Origin: DASQHY01 sp035602605
GTDB taxonomy: Bacteria > Acidobacteriota > Terriglobia > Acidiferrales > UBA7541
Direction of reading: 5' to 3'
Assembly: GCA_035602605.1 (NCBI GenBank)
Contig: DATNLZ010000033.1
Location: 1-29,586, forward strand
DNA: 29,586 nucleotides
A program made the position numbers and the translations under genes. Below are positions 15,086 through 23,991 of the stretch, in pieces. The notes under the pieces are model-generated. The model was not told where the DNA came from. It did no database searches and saw only the letters and a program-made list of their open reading frames with translations. The stretch's first letter is position 1, and each line of letters opens with the position of its first letter.

Positions 15086-17110
15086 GTGTATCCCATCCTT
15101 GCAACACGATTTCAGAACGCACTGCAGAAGTTTATTCGCCGAAAGTACGACTTGGAAATTAACGTCAGCGTCGAGCGGCCCCCGCGAATCGAAATGGGCG
15201 AGGCCGCTTCACCGGTGTGCTTTGATCTCGGCAAGAAGCTGAAGAAGGCTCCGCGCTTGATTGCTCAGGAAATCGCCGTGCAGATGAAACCTATCGAGGG
15301 CATTGCGCGCGTTGAAGTTGCTGGAGCGGGTTACTTGAACGCGTTTTTTGATCGCGCGGCCTTTTTGCAAGGACTGCAGGAAAAACCAGAGCGGCCAGCG
15401 CCTTCGGCAGCCAAGGGCGGAACGAAAATCATTGTCGAGCACACCAATATCAATCCGAACAAGGCAGCGCACATCGGGCATCTGCGCAATGCAGTTTTGG
15501 GAGACACGTTTGTACGGTTGCTGCGACTGCGGGGCGAGCCTGTGGAGGTGCAGAATTATATTGATAACACTGGCGTGCAGGTGGCCGACGTGGTGGTTGG
15601 ATATTTGCACATGGAAAAGAAACGAGCTGCTGAGGTGCGCGCTCTGGCTGAGCAACCGCGATTCGATTATTCATGCTGGGATTTATACACGCGCGTGACG
15701 CACTTTTTTGAAGAGGACGAAACGCGCCTGGCGATGCGCAACGACACGCTTCAAGCAATCGAAGAGGGACGTGGTGAGGCCGCGGAGATCGCTGCCATTG
15801 TTGCTGACGCGATTGTGTCCTGCCATCTGCGCACGATGGCGCGACTGGGTATCGGCTATGACGTGCTGCCGCGTGAAAGCGAAATTCTGCGCTTGAAGTT
15901 TTGGGACGCGGCGTTTCAGAAACTGAAACAGACCGGCGCGATTTATCTTGCAACTAGCGGGAAGAATGCGGGTTGCTGGGTGATGCCGTGGTCGGACCGC
16001 GCAAAACAGGCCGTACCCAACGCGGGGGCCGAAACAAAATATAGACTGGAGTCAAACGGGGCGGGGGTTGCCGACGAAACTGAAGAGAACCGCCAGGACA
16101 AAGTGATTGTGCGTTCCAACGGCACGGTGACATATGTTGGGAAAGACATTGCGTATCAGCTATGGAAATTTGGGCTTCTGGACCGGGACTTCCACTACCG
16201 GCGCCTGATGACAGCGCCGGATGGACGCACGGTGTGGGTAACGACCGCGGAAGCCGGGGAACCCGATGCGCCGCGATTCGGAAAAGCTGGGAAAGTCTTC
16301 AACGTCATTGATGTAAGGCAAGCGTATCTGCAGGAAGTAGTCGAAGCCGGATTGCGAGCGCTCGGCTACGACGATCAGGCGGACCGGTCGGTGCACTTTT
16401 CGTATGAAATCGTGGCGCTGACTCCGCGGTGCGCGCGGGAGATGGGCTACCAGTTGTCGGCGGAGGATGCCAAACGACCATATGTCGAGGTCAGCGGGAG
16501 AAAAGGTCTTGGAGTGAAGGCCGATGACTTGCTCGACAAGCTGGAAGCGGCGGCTCGCGCGGAAGTTGATGAGCGGCACGCGGGGATGGGCGAGGAGGAA
16601 AAAGAATGTACGGCGCACGCGATTGCCATCGGCGCGCTACGATTTTTTTTGCTGAAGTTTACGCGCGGAACGATTATTGCGTTCGACTTTAAAGATGCGC
16701 TGAGCTTTGACGGCGAGACCGGGCCGTATTGTCAATACGCAATTGTGCGGGTGCGAGGAATTCGGCGCAAGGGCCTCGAGCAAACGCAACAATCGCAGAC
16801 TGTCGAGGCAGATGCAGCTGCGAAATTGTTGAATGGGGCAGAAGGAAAGGAATTCTGGGAGCTGGTATTGCACGCTGGCTCGCTCGATTCCACGATCGAA
16901 GCGGCGATTGGCGCGCAAGAACCGGCGTTTGTGGCCAAGTATGCTTTCCAGTTGGCGCAGACATTTAATCTTTTCTATCACCGGCACCACATTTTGTCGG
17001 AAGAGGACCCGCAAAAGAAGGCGTTCCTACTGCTGCTTACAGAATTAGTGGAGAGGCAACTAATTGTCGCGCTTGGGATCCTAGGAATTGAGGCACCGGA
17101 AAAAATGTGA
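15086..17110 (+). CDS. argS: Arginyl-tRNA synthetase
   Basis: The product has 674 residues, with class I ArgRS organisation. The N-terminal Add1 domain is at about 1-95, followed by the nucleotide-binding fold with VEHTNINPNKAAHIGHLRN (HIGH at about 130-133) and PVEVQNYIDNTGVQVADVV. The central Rossmann region contains RSNGTVTYVGKDIAYQLWKF. The position of KMSKS is occupied by the degenerate GRKGLGVKADDLL, as is normal in many ArgRS. The anticodon-binding helical domain includes GPYCQYAIVRVRGI and ends with the ILGIEAPEKM tail. It charges tRNA-Arg and needs tRNA for amino-acid activation (family knowledge). The start is GTG 15086 with AGGAG about six bases upstream. An unusual feature is a roughly 100-residue longer catalytic insert than in E. 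coli (577 aa). Monocistronic; it ends 15 bases from the convergent cytochrome gene. Confidence 0.95.
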   Translation: MYPILATRFQNALQKFIRRKYDLEINVSVERPPRIEMGEAASPVCFDLGKKLKKAPRLIAQEIAVQMKPIEGIARVEVAGAGYLNAFFDRAAFLQGLQEKPERPAPSAAKGGTKIIVEHTNINPNKAAHIGHLRNAVLGDTFVRLLRLRGEPVEVQNYIDNTGVQVADVVVGYLHMEKKRAAEVRALAEQPRFDYSCWDLYTRVTHFFEEDETRLAMRNDTLQAIEEGRGEAAEIAAIVADAIVSCHLRTMARLGIGYDVLPRESEILRLKFWDAAFQKLKQTGAIYLATSGKNAGCWVMPWSDRAKQAVPNAGAETKYRLESNGAGVADETEENRQDKVIVRSNGTVTYVGKDIAYQLWKFGLLDRDFHYRRLMTAPDGRTVWVTTAEAGEPDAPRFGKAGKVFNVIDVRQAYLQEVVEAGLRALGYDDQADRSVHFSYEIVALTPRCAREMGYQLSAEDAKRPYVEVSGRKGLGVKADDLLDKLEAAARAEVDERHAGMGEEEKECTAHAIAIGALRFFLLKFTRGTIIAFDFKDALSFDGETGPYCQYAIVRVRGIRRKGLEQTQQSQTVEADAAAKLLNGAEGKEFWELVLHAGSLDSTIEAAIGAQEPAFVAKYAFQLAQTFNLFYHRHHILSEEDPQKKAFLLLLTELVERQLIVALGILGIEAPEKM

Positions 17111-17125
17111 TGGCGCCAGCGGGAG

Positions 17126-17535
17126 TCAGTGTTTGCGCTTTTCGGGTGTGTAGTGCTCCTGAAGGTATTTGGTGATTTGGGAAGCCACGCCTTCGGGATT
17201 AGTCATGCCGAAAGTTTGAATCATTTTTTTGACTTCGGCATCCCAGGTGGCGGCCGGAAGGGGGGCTGCATGGTGATGTAGCGAACGCCGTGGCATGTGT
17301 TGCAATAGGCCTCAACCAATTCCCTCCCCTGCCCTGGTTCGAGTTGGGGTGGGTAGAGCGGGTAGGCCGTTACGCTGTAAATTGCCCCGGCTTGCAAGTT
17401 GCCCGGGGTGGGCTGCTTTAAATTGCCGAGATTTGATTGCGAATAATCGCTGCGCTGCAAGTCACCGCGGAGTGTCGTGGCGGCAAGGCAAAGCGGAGCC
17501 ACGCCAGCGAGCGGCCACGAAATACGGCCCGGCAA
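17126..17535 (-). pseudogene. Cytochrome c subunit of a sulfite dehydrogenase, with apparent frameshift
   Basis: The reading frame downstream of the molybdoenzyme encodes a signal-peptide-like start (from TTG 17535: LPGRISWPLAGVAPLCLAAT). It continues through GRELVEAYCNTCHGVRYITMQ, a single CxxCH c-type heme site, but then hits a stop at 17221. If the frame changes at the C run (plus strand G run 17260-17265), the protein continues PAATWDAEVKKMIQTFG and ends YLQEHYTPEKRKH at 17126, 15 bases from argS. This is the usual C-terminus of SorB-like cytochromes, including the Met that serves as sixth heme ligand in TFGM. So one base is lost or gained in the six-C run; it is either a genuine mutation or a sequencing error. 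The start is also uncertain: an ATG overlaps the preceding stop (ATGA at 17570-17573) but in a different frame. The protein would take electrons from the oxidase subunit. Confidence 0.8.
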
Positions 17536-17569
17536 TTCATCAAGGAGTTTGCGTTGGGTCCCATGAGAT

Positions 17570-18919
17570 TCATTTTGCGATGCCCACAACAATTTCCTGG
17601 CGCTCGATTTTGTTCCACACATAACCACGCGGATTCCAGACTGCTTCGTCAGGCTGCACGTTTCCTTTTTCGTCGGTGGCGCGAACGGCCCATTGATACC
17701 GGCCCGCGTTTTTCGGAACCCACGGGGATTCCCAGGTACAAAATGAGTAGGGACCGTAGTTTTCGCCGAGCTTGGCATCGCGCCAGCTCTTGGCGTTGTC
17801 GTCAGAGACTTCCACTTTTACAATGCGGCCGTAGCCGCTGAAGGCGATGCCGCGAACCGTGACCGGCATCTGTGCGGGAATTTTGCCGGTGCCATCGGGT
17901 GCAATCAGGAAAGAACGCACCGGCATCCGGTGAATAGGAATCGTTTTTACCTGCCCGGCTTTGACGTCATCGGGTGTTGTGTTGCCGCGAGGGGTATCAG
18001 GGATGCGATAAGCGGTTTTCATCCAGAAATTCTCGTCGGGCTTTGCGAGGACGCGAATCGCGCTCAGCGACTTCACCCAATAAGTCGCAAAGTATCCGGG
18101 AACAACGAGCCGCGCCGGGAAACCGTTCAGCATGGGGAGCTGCTCGCCATTCATCGCAAAGGCTACCAGGGACTCTTCGATGACCGGATTGCTGAGATCG
18201 AGAGATTTCAGGAATTCGTGGGAGGCCATGCCCTGTGGACCTTTACCACGATCGAGCGCGACAAATTGGACCTGCACAGAGCCGGGCTTTACGCCGGCGG
18301 CTTGGAGAAGGTCGCTGAGCTTGACGCCGGTCCACATCGCATTGCCCATGGCGCCATTGCCCCACTGTCCGCCGGGAACACGGCTCTGAAAGCGGCTGCG
18401 GCTATTGCCGGAACATTGGTTCACTGCCGGGAGGCTGGCGGATGTGAAGCGAGTGAGAAGATCCGACAAAGAGAGTGATAGCGGATGCTCGACATTGCCT
18501 TCGATGCGTAGACGCCACTGTTCCAGGTTTACCTCAGTGGGAATTTCGTCGAGGTGCCAGCGGACGTAGAAGGCGTCATTGGGCGTGAATGAAGTCAAAA
18601 AGAAATTGCGTGGTGTTTCGAGCTGAACGGGGCGGTCGGTGAGCAGCACAAGAGGAACTTTTTGCGGGTAGGAGACGATGGGGCCGACAGAATTCCAGTA
18701 GGGGTTGGCGGCAGGGCCGGAAAAATCCGGTAGGTGAGGCGCAGCCTGGCGAGCGAAGCCCGCCTGGGCCGGCAAAAGATGGCCGAGCGCTATCGTGCCG
18801 GAGCCAACTCCTAAGAGCCGCAAAAGACTGCGACGGGAAAGGTTGATGGACCTTTTAGCAATCTCAGAACCTTGCGGTGGGGACAACTCCCTGCTGTTGA
18901 ATCGCATAACACGACGCAT
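17570..18919 (-). CDS. Sulfite oxidase-like molybdopterin enzyme (SorA/SUOX family), Tat-exported
   Basis: From ATG 18919 the product has 449 residues. A twin-arginine signal SRRSLLRLLG lies at about 28-37, followed by a hydrophobic stretch and AQA. The molybdenum-cofactor domain shows NPYWNSVGPIVSYPQ and FFLTSFTPNDAFYVRWHLDE. The Mo-liganding cysteine is in PAVNQCSGNSRS (about residue 169), and PMLNGFPARLVVPGYFATYWVKSL follows. The C-terminal dimerisation domain of the sulfite oxidase family contains VTVRGIAFSGYGRIVKVEVS and ends near GYVWNKIERQEIVV. It would oxidise sulfite to sulfate in the periplasm and pass electrons to the cytochrome c encoded next, whose gene is damaged. Other oxidisable substrates are possible in this family. 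The frame is open upstream to 19012, overlapping pepA, so the later start is preferred. Confidence 0.88.
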   Translation of the reverse strand: MRRVMRFNSRELSPPQGSEIAKRSINLSRRSLLRLLGVGSGTIALGHLLPAQAGFARQAAPHLPDFSGPAANPYWNSVGPIVSYPQKVPLVLLTDRPVQLETPRNFFLTSFTPNDAFYVRWHLDEIPTEVNLEQWRLRIEGNVEHPLSLSLSDLLTRFTSASLPAVNQCSGNSRSRFQSRVPGGQWGNGAMGNAMWTGVKLSDLLQAAGVKPGSVQVQFVALDRGKGPQGMASHEFLKSLDLSNPVIEESLVAFAMNGEQLPMLNGFPARLVVPGYFATYWVKSLSAIRVLAKPDENFWMKTAYRIPDTPRGNTTPDDVKAGQVKTIPIHRMPVRSFLIAPDGTGKIPAQMPVTVRGIAFSGYGRIVKVEVSDDNAKSWRDAKLGENYGPYSFCTWESPWVPKNAGRYQWAVRATDEKGNVQPDEAVWNPRGYVWNKIERQEIVVGIAK

Positions 18920-18945
18920 AAAGCAAAAATAAAGGCCCGTCGAAA

Positions 18946-20436
18946 TTAGTAGCTCATCACTAGATCGACCAGGGTGCGAAGAGCGATGCCAGAGCCGCCT
19001 TTGGCGATCCATGGCTTGGCCTCATCGAGCCAGGCGGTGCCCGCGATGTCCAGATGGATCCAGGGGGTATCGCCAGCGAATTCTTTCAAAAACATCGCAG
19101 CGGTGATGGCGCCGCCACCTTTGCCGGAGCCGACATTTTGAATATCGGCGATGGTGCTCTTGATCATCTCGCGGTATTCATCGTCAAGCGGCATCTGCCA
19201 CATCTTTTCGCCCTGGAATTTTGCGCTGGCGAGCAATTTGTCGGTGAAGGCCTGGTCGGAGCCGAAAACGCCGACGTTGATGTTTGAGAGGGCGACAACG
19301 ATTGCGCCAGTGAGTGTCGCCGCGTCGATCAGATGCGTGCAGCCAAGCTGTTTGGCATAAGCGATGCCGTCGGCGAGAACGAGGCGACCTTCGGCATCGG
19401 TGTTGATGACCTCGATGGATTTTCCGGCCATCGAGATTTGCACGTCGCCGGGTTTCTGAGCTTTCCCGCCGGGCATATTCTCACTTGAAGGCACGATAGC
19501 AACTACTTTCACATTGGGCTTCAGCGCGGCCAGAGCGCGCATCACACCAAGCATCGTGGCGCCACCAGTCATGTCATATTTCATTTTTTCCATGTCCAAG
19601 GCAGGCTTAATGGAGATGCCTCCGGTGTCAAACGTAATCGCTTTGCCGATCAGGCCGAGCACTGGCCTACCGGGCGCACCATTTGGCGGCGTGTAGGTAA
19701 CAACGATGAGGCGCGGCGGCTCCACGCTGCCCTGGGCGACCGAGAGGATCGCCCCCATTTTTAGTTCAGCTATTTTAGTTTCATCCATAACTTCGCAGGC
19801 GAGCCCGGCCTGCCGAGCCATGACTTGCGCGCGATCTGCGAGCATGCGCGGGGTCAAATGATTGGCTGGTTCATTGACGAGGTCGCGTACGAAATTCTGG
19901 GACTCACCGATAATTTGACCGCGAGCAATTCCTTCCTCGGCTTCAGCACGCGTGGCTTCGTTCCAGCCTGCGATGGCGACGCTCGCTACAAACTTGTCAT
20001 TTTTGTTTTCGGTTTTGTATTTGTCCGATTCAAAATTGGCGACGACCAGCCCTTCGACGATGGTCTGTGCACCAACGAAGGTGCGATCGTTTTCGCGAGG
20101 CAAGAAAACAAGGTGCTTCACGGAACGCGCTTTTAAGTAGCGCAGCGCGGCCCCAGCAAGTTTCCGCAAATGTGCACCAGTAAATTTGTCGCCCTTCCCG
20201 GCACCGACAAGGAAGAGGCGCTGAGCCTTGAGACCTGGCGGCGAGTGGAGCAGCGTCATTTCAAGCGCTTTTCCGGTTAGCTCGGAGCTTAGCGCCAGCT
20301 TGCGGATCGCTCCTCCGGTTGCTTGGTCCAGTTCTGCAATGGAACCTTCCACGGGATCGGACTGCTCAAATACGTAGGTAACCAAGGCTTCAGTCTCGAT
20401 AGCGGTCGGCGGCCGCGTGTCTACGGTAAATTCCAT
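18946..20436 (-). CDS. pepA: Leucyl aminopeptidase (M17 family)
   Basis: The product has 496 residues, typical of PepA (503 in E. coli). The C-terminal catalytic domain has the dinuclear metal motifs. These are KAITFDTGGISIKPALDMEKM with its Lys and Asp, MKYDMTGGATMLG, and the M17 signature NTDAEGRL at about 345-352, whose Asp and Glu are metal ligands. IDAATLTGAIVVALS and GWNEATR-type N-terminal segments precede them. The enzyme removes N-terminal residues, preferentially Leu, in the cytosol, and some members also bind DNA. ATG 20436 gives MEFTVDTRPPT. The gene lies 3 bases after smpB and 26 bases before the sulfite oxidase gene, so these appear to share one transcript (smpB-pepA-sulfite dehydrogenase). 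Confidence 0.95.
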   Translation of the reverse strand: MEFTVDTRPPTAIETEALVTYVFEQSDPVEGSIAELDQATGGAIRKLALSSELTGKALEMTLLHSPPGLKAQRLFLVGAGKGDKFTGAHLRKLAGAALRYLKARSVKHLVFLPRENDRTFVGAQTIVEGLVVANFESDKYKTENKNDKFVASVAIAGWNEATRAEAEEGIARGQIIGESQNFVRDLVNEPANHLTPRMLADRAQVMARQAGLACEVMDETKIAELKMGAILSVAQGSVEPPRLIVVTYTPPNGAPGRPVLGLIGKAITFDTGGISIKPALDMEKMKYDMTGGATMLGVMRALAALKPNVKVVAIVPSSENMPGGKAQKPGDVQISMAGKSIEVINTDAEGRLVLADGIAYAKQLGCTHLIDAATLTGAIVVALSNINVGVFGSDQAFTDKLLASAKFQGEKMWQMPLDDEYREMIKSTIADIQNVGSGKGGGAITAAMFLKEFAGDTPWIHLDIAGTAWLDEAKPWIAKGGSGIALRTLVDLVMSY

Positions 20437-20439
20437 TCT

Positions 20440-20928
20440 TTAACGCCTCCGGGAGCGGTAGATGGCCGCGTCGGCCTCACGCTTTGCTTCTTTGTTACGC
20501 TCGGCCTCGCGGCGGTCCCACAACTTTTTCCCCTGCGCCAAGGCGATTTCGCACTTTGCAATGCCGCCTCGGAAATAGATTCGCAAGGCAATCAAGGTCA
20601 TGCCTTTTCGTTCAGTCTTGCCAAGCAGCTTCTGGATCTCTTTCTTGTGCAATAGCAGCTTGCGGGGCCCAAGGGGTTCGTGGTTGAAGGGTCCACCCGG
20701 TAGGTACTGAGAAATGTGGCAGTTAATGAGCCAAACGCCGCTCGGTCGAACTTCCGCATACGCGTCTCGTATGTTCGCCTTTCCTTCGCGTAGGGCTTTC
20801 ACCTCCGTTCCATGCAACACCATGCCCGCTTCAAGCTTCTCAAGGAGATGGTAGTTGTACGACGCGGCTCGGTTCTGAGCGACGATAACCAAGTCAGGCT
20901 TGTCGGATTTCTTTGCAGGCTTGCTCAC
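20440..20928 (-). CDS. smpB: SsrA-binding protein SmpB
   Basis: The product has 162 residues, the normal SmpB length. It has the OB-fold core starting IVAQNRAASYNYHLLEKLEAG, followed by GTEVKALREGKANIRDAY, the conserved HISQYLPGGPFNHEPLGPRKLLL and the basic C-terminal tail GKKLWDRREAERNKEAKR. SmpB binds tmRNA and mimics the anticodon region to rescue stalled ribosomes. No tmRNA gene is visible near it. It starts the minus-strand block that continues into pepA (3 bases apart), and is divergent from the secretin gene with about 110 bases between. Confidence 0.96.
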   Translation of the reverse strand: MSKPAKKSDKPDLVIVAQNRAASYNYHLLEKLEAGMVLHGTEVKALREGKANIRDAYAEVRPSGVWLINCHISQYLPGGPFNHEPLGPRKLLLHKKEIQKLLGKTERKGMTLIALRIYFRGGIAKCEIALAQGKKLWDRREAERNKEAKREADAAIYRSRRR

Positions 20929-21038
20929 GAACCCCTATCATAGCCGTCGCTAGTAACTAGAAGCAAGACGCTGCCTTGAAGACCTGTTGGGCCGATGCTA
21001 GACTGACGGTGTAACTCAAAGGAATACCGGGAGTTTTG

Positions 21039-23333
21039 ATGCGGAACTGGGGGTTGACCATTTTGTGCTTGGGGTGCGGGCTGCTGTTAGGGGGCTGCCC
21101 CAAGGCGAATGAAGACTTCAAGCAAGGTAAGAAGGCTGAACTGCTTCAGGATTACGATACGGCGCTGATTCATTATCAGCGAGCCCTGAAAGCGGACCCC
21201 GGAAACACCGAATATAAGCTCAAAACCGCGCGCGTCCGCTTTGAGGCGGGACAGTACCACGTACGACTCGGGCAAAAGGCCCTGGAGAAGGGCGACTTAC
21301 AGACGGCGCTTGCGGAATTTCAGAAGGCCATGGGTATCGATCCCGCAAGCGCGATCGCGCAGCAGCAAGTGCGGCAAACCCTGGAGCAACTTGCCAGTCA
21401 GAGGAGCGCTGCGGAAGCAGCGACCGCTCCTCCTAAACCTCCTGCTGAAGAGCCTTTGGCGCAAGGCCCGCCTGTCCTAAAGCCCATTTCGCGCGCGGCT
21501 ATCAATCTGAAGATGACCAATCAGGCCAAAATGGTGTACGAGACGATTGGAAAGCTAGCCGGGCTGACGGTGACTTTTGACTCAGACTTCCCCGCTCGAA
21601 TAATTCCGACGGAGCTGACCAATGTGACGCTGGAACAGGCGCTGGACATCGTTTCGCTGCAAAGCAAGAGTTTCTGGAAACCGGTGACGAGCAACATCAT
21701 CTTCGTGGCTCCGGATCAGCTTCAGAAGCGGCGCGACTACGAAGAGCAAGTGGTGCGCACATTTTATTTGGGCAACACGGTTTTGCCGCAGGATCTAACG
21801 GAAATTGTCACGGGCTTGCGGCAATTGCTCGACCTCAAGCGGATTCAACAGATCAACTCGCAAAATGCGATCATTATTCGCGATACCCCTGACAAGCTGG
21901 CGTTGATCGACAAAATCATTCAGGACGTGGACAAAGCGAAACCCGAGATAGTCGTCGACGTGCAAGTAATGGAAGCCCGCGTGGATCGGTTGCGCGACCT
22001 TGGGATCATTCCGGGATCATCTGTGACCGTAGGGTTCACACCCAAAGGCGTCACCACAACACCACCTGCAGGGGGAACCGGCACGACGCCTACGGCGAGC
22101 TCAGTGGCACTGAATAAATTACGGGATCTTGGCACAGATGACTTTAGTATCAGCATGCCGAGCGCTACCGCGAACGCGATTCTCAGCGATTCACATACTA
22201 AAATTATTCAAAATCCGCAGATCCGTATTCTCGATGGGCAGCAGGCGAAGCTTAAAATCGGAGACAGGGTTCCGGTAGCAACGGGAAGCTTTCAGGCCGG
22301 GGTAGGAGTGGGCGCCGTGGGCGGAGCTGGTCTTGTGAATCCGCTGGTGAATACGCAGTTCCAGTATATCGACACCGGCGTCAATATAGACATCACTCCG
22401 CGCGTTCATGCGAACCGCGAGGTGAGTATGAAGCTGACGGTCGAGGTTTCTTCGGTAACTGGGACGTCAACGATCGGCGGCATCGATCAGCCGATCATCA
22501 GCCAACGTAAGATCGAGCACGACGTGCGGCTACATGAAGGCGAGGCAAGCATTCTTGGCGGGTTGGTCCAGGTTACCGACACCAAGAATCTTAAGGGCTG
22601 GCCCGGATTACAGAAGATCCCTCTTATCCGTTATCTATTTTCAAGTGAACACCTGGAGAAGCTGGACGACGAAATCTTGATCGTTCTAACGCCGCATATT
22701 GTGCGCATGCCTATATTGACAGCGGGCAATCTCCGCACGCTAAGCGCCGGAACAGAAACAAATATCCAGATCCGGCGGGAGTCTGATGTTGAAGCTCCTA
22801 ATCACAATGCTCCGGCGGCCGCCACTCCAAGTATGCAGGCGCCCCCCGTAGCGCGAACACCACCGGTCGCGAGCGATCCAGGCGCAGCGGAGAGCGCAAA
22901 TTCCGATACAAGTCGCCAGGCGAAGATTCACTTTTCACCCGAGACTCTCAACTTGAAGCCGGGTGAAACGCAAACCGTTGCGGTAGTGGCGGACGATGTC
23001 AGAGATCTTTTTTCGGTTTCGATGTTGCTGCAATACAACCCGGGGATTATCAGCATCGAAGAAGTTCGCCACGGCGGGTTCCTTTCTGGAGGGACACAAG
23101 AGGTTGCGCTCGTGCAGCGCGTCGATAAGGAGCGCGGACAGGCTACGATCTCTACGGTGCGCCAGCCCAATACACCGGGTGTGAACGGAAGCGGCACGAT
23201 CATGGGGATTGTGGTTCGCGGCGTGGCGCCGGGAACATCAAAACTATCGATAGTCCAGATTCTGGCGCGTGACTCGCAGCAGAAAGCAGTTACGCCGATC
23301 ACCGGCGAAGCCACACTGCAAGTCCAGCCATAG
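21039..23333 (+). CDS. Secretin lipoprotein with N-terminal TPRs and C-terminal cohesin domain (GspD/PilQ-like)
   Basis: The product has 764 residues from ATG 21039, with GGGAG six bases upstream; the frame opens one codon earlier at a TTG. A lipoprotein signal ends in LLLGGC with Cys20 as the lipid anchor. Residues 24-115 form tetratricopeptide repeats (YDTALIHYQRALKADPGN and GDLQTALAEFQKAMGIDP). Residues 150-300 look like STN and N1/secretin_N domains. The secretin beta-barrel domain spans about 370-555, ending in GWPGLQKIPLIRYLFSSE and EILIVLTPHIVR. After a Pro/Ala linker, residues about 628-764 form a cohesin-like beta-sandwich (IHFSPETLNLKPG... to the end). The protein would form an outer-membrane pore for type II secretion or type IV pilus machinery. 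The cohesin domain could bind a dockerin-like partner or stabilise the pore. The gene heads a cluster with two pseudopilins. Confidence 0.93.
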   Translation: MRNWGLTILCLGCGLLLGGCPKANEDFKQGKKAELLQDYDTALIHYQRALKADPGNTEYKLKTARVRFEAGQYHVRLGQKALEKGDLQTALAEFQKAMGIDPASAIAQQQVRQTLEQLASQRSAAEAATAPPKPPAEEPLAQGPPVLKPISRAAINLKMTNQAKMVYETIGKLAGLTVTFDSDFPARIIPTELTNVTLEQALDIVSLQSKSFWKPVTSNIIFVAPDQLQKRRDYEEQVVRTFYLGNTVLPQDLTEIVTGLRQLLDLKRIQQINSQNAIIIRDTPDKLALIDKIIQDVDKAKPEIVVDVQVMEARVDRLRDLGIIPGSSVTVGFTPKGVTTTPPAGGTGTTPTASSVALNKLRDLGTDDFSISMPSATANAILSDSHTKIIQNPQIRILDGQQAKLKIGDRVPVATGSFQAGVGVGAVGGAGLVNPLVNTQFQYIDTGVNIDITPRVHANREVSMKLTVEVSSVTGTSTIGGIDQPIISQRKIEHDVRLHEGEASILGGLVQVTDTKNLKGWPGLQKIPLIRYLFSSEHLEKLDDEILIVLTPHIVRMPILTAGNLRTLSAGTETNIQIRRESDVEAPNHNAPAAATPSMQAPPVARTPPVASDPGAAESANSDTSRQAKIHFSPETLNLKPGETQTVAVVADDVRDLFSVSMLLQYNPGIISIEEVRHGGFLSGGTQEVALVQRVDKERGQATISTVRQPNTPGVNGSGTIMGIVVRGVAPGTSKLSIVQILARDSQQKAVTPITGEATLQVQP

Positions 23334-23390
23334 CTGGCTCCAGCCATCGGACGGTCAAGCGGTAAGCGGATCCATAAGTGTTGGTTGAAA

Positions 23391-23879
23391 ATGCGAAGTT
23401 CCGAGGACCAACTAAAAAGACAGACCACGGGCCAGACCGGCATGACTTTGCTGGAGCTGATCGTGGCCTGCGCGATTCTGTTAATTCTTTCAACCGCGGC
23501 CGTGCCATTAACACGCTATACGGTGAAGCGGCAACGGGAGGCTGAGCTGCGGCAGGATTTGCGCGACATGCGCAACGCGATTGATCGCTACAAGGATGCT
23601 GCAGATAGTAACAAAATTCGCGTCGAGGTAGGCAGCGAGGGTTATCCGCCGGACTTGGAAACTTTAGTAAAGGGCGTGCAACTCGGCGCTGGGAATGATC
23701 ACAAGATTCGCTTCCTGCGGCATGTTCCAGTGGATCCAATGACCGGGCGTACGGATTGGGGCTTGCGATCGGTACAGGACGATCCTGATTCAACGAGCTG
23801 GGGCGGCAAGAATATTTTTGACGTTTATTCCAAGTCGCAAGGAATTGCGCTCGACGGCACGAAATATTCTGACTGGTAG
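23391..23879 (+). CDS. Type II secretion/type IV pseudopilin (GspG-like), first copy
   Basis: The 162-residue product (ATG 23391) has a class III prepilin leader ending QTTGQTG, with cleavage predicted between G17 and M18. The mature part begins MTLLELIVACAILLILS, with Glu at position +5 and a hydrophobic N-terminal helix of about 20 residues, continuing LRDMRNAIDRYKDAAD. The +1 residue is Met instead of the common Phe. The central region resembles GspG major pseudopilins: PPDLETLVKG, then FLRHVPVDPMTGRTDWGL, the family's DP..G..DW-type motif. The C-terminus ends in KYSDW. After processing by prepilin peptidase it would polymerise into a pseudopilus that pushes substrates through the secretin encoded 57 bases upstream. 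ATPase and platform genes are not in view. Confidence 0.9.
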   Translation: MRSSEDQLKRQTTGQTGMTLLELIVACAILLILSTAAVPLTRYTVKRQREAELRQDLRDMRNAIDRYKDAADSNKIRVEVGSEGYPPDLETLVKGVQLGAGNDHKIRFLRHVPVDPMTGRTDWGLRSVQDDPDSTSWGGKNIFDVYSKSQGIALDGTKYSDW

Positions 23880-23991
23880 AGACCGGCGCGCCGAAAACGC
23901 ACAGGAGCTCTGGTCATTCGGAACGGGGTTACACCGATCGAAGTAAGCGAGCAAGATTTGCTCAGCAACCGCTAGCAATTAGAACAGAGCG

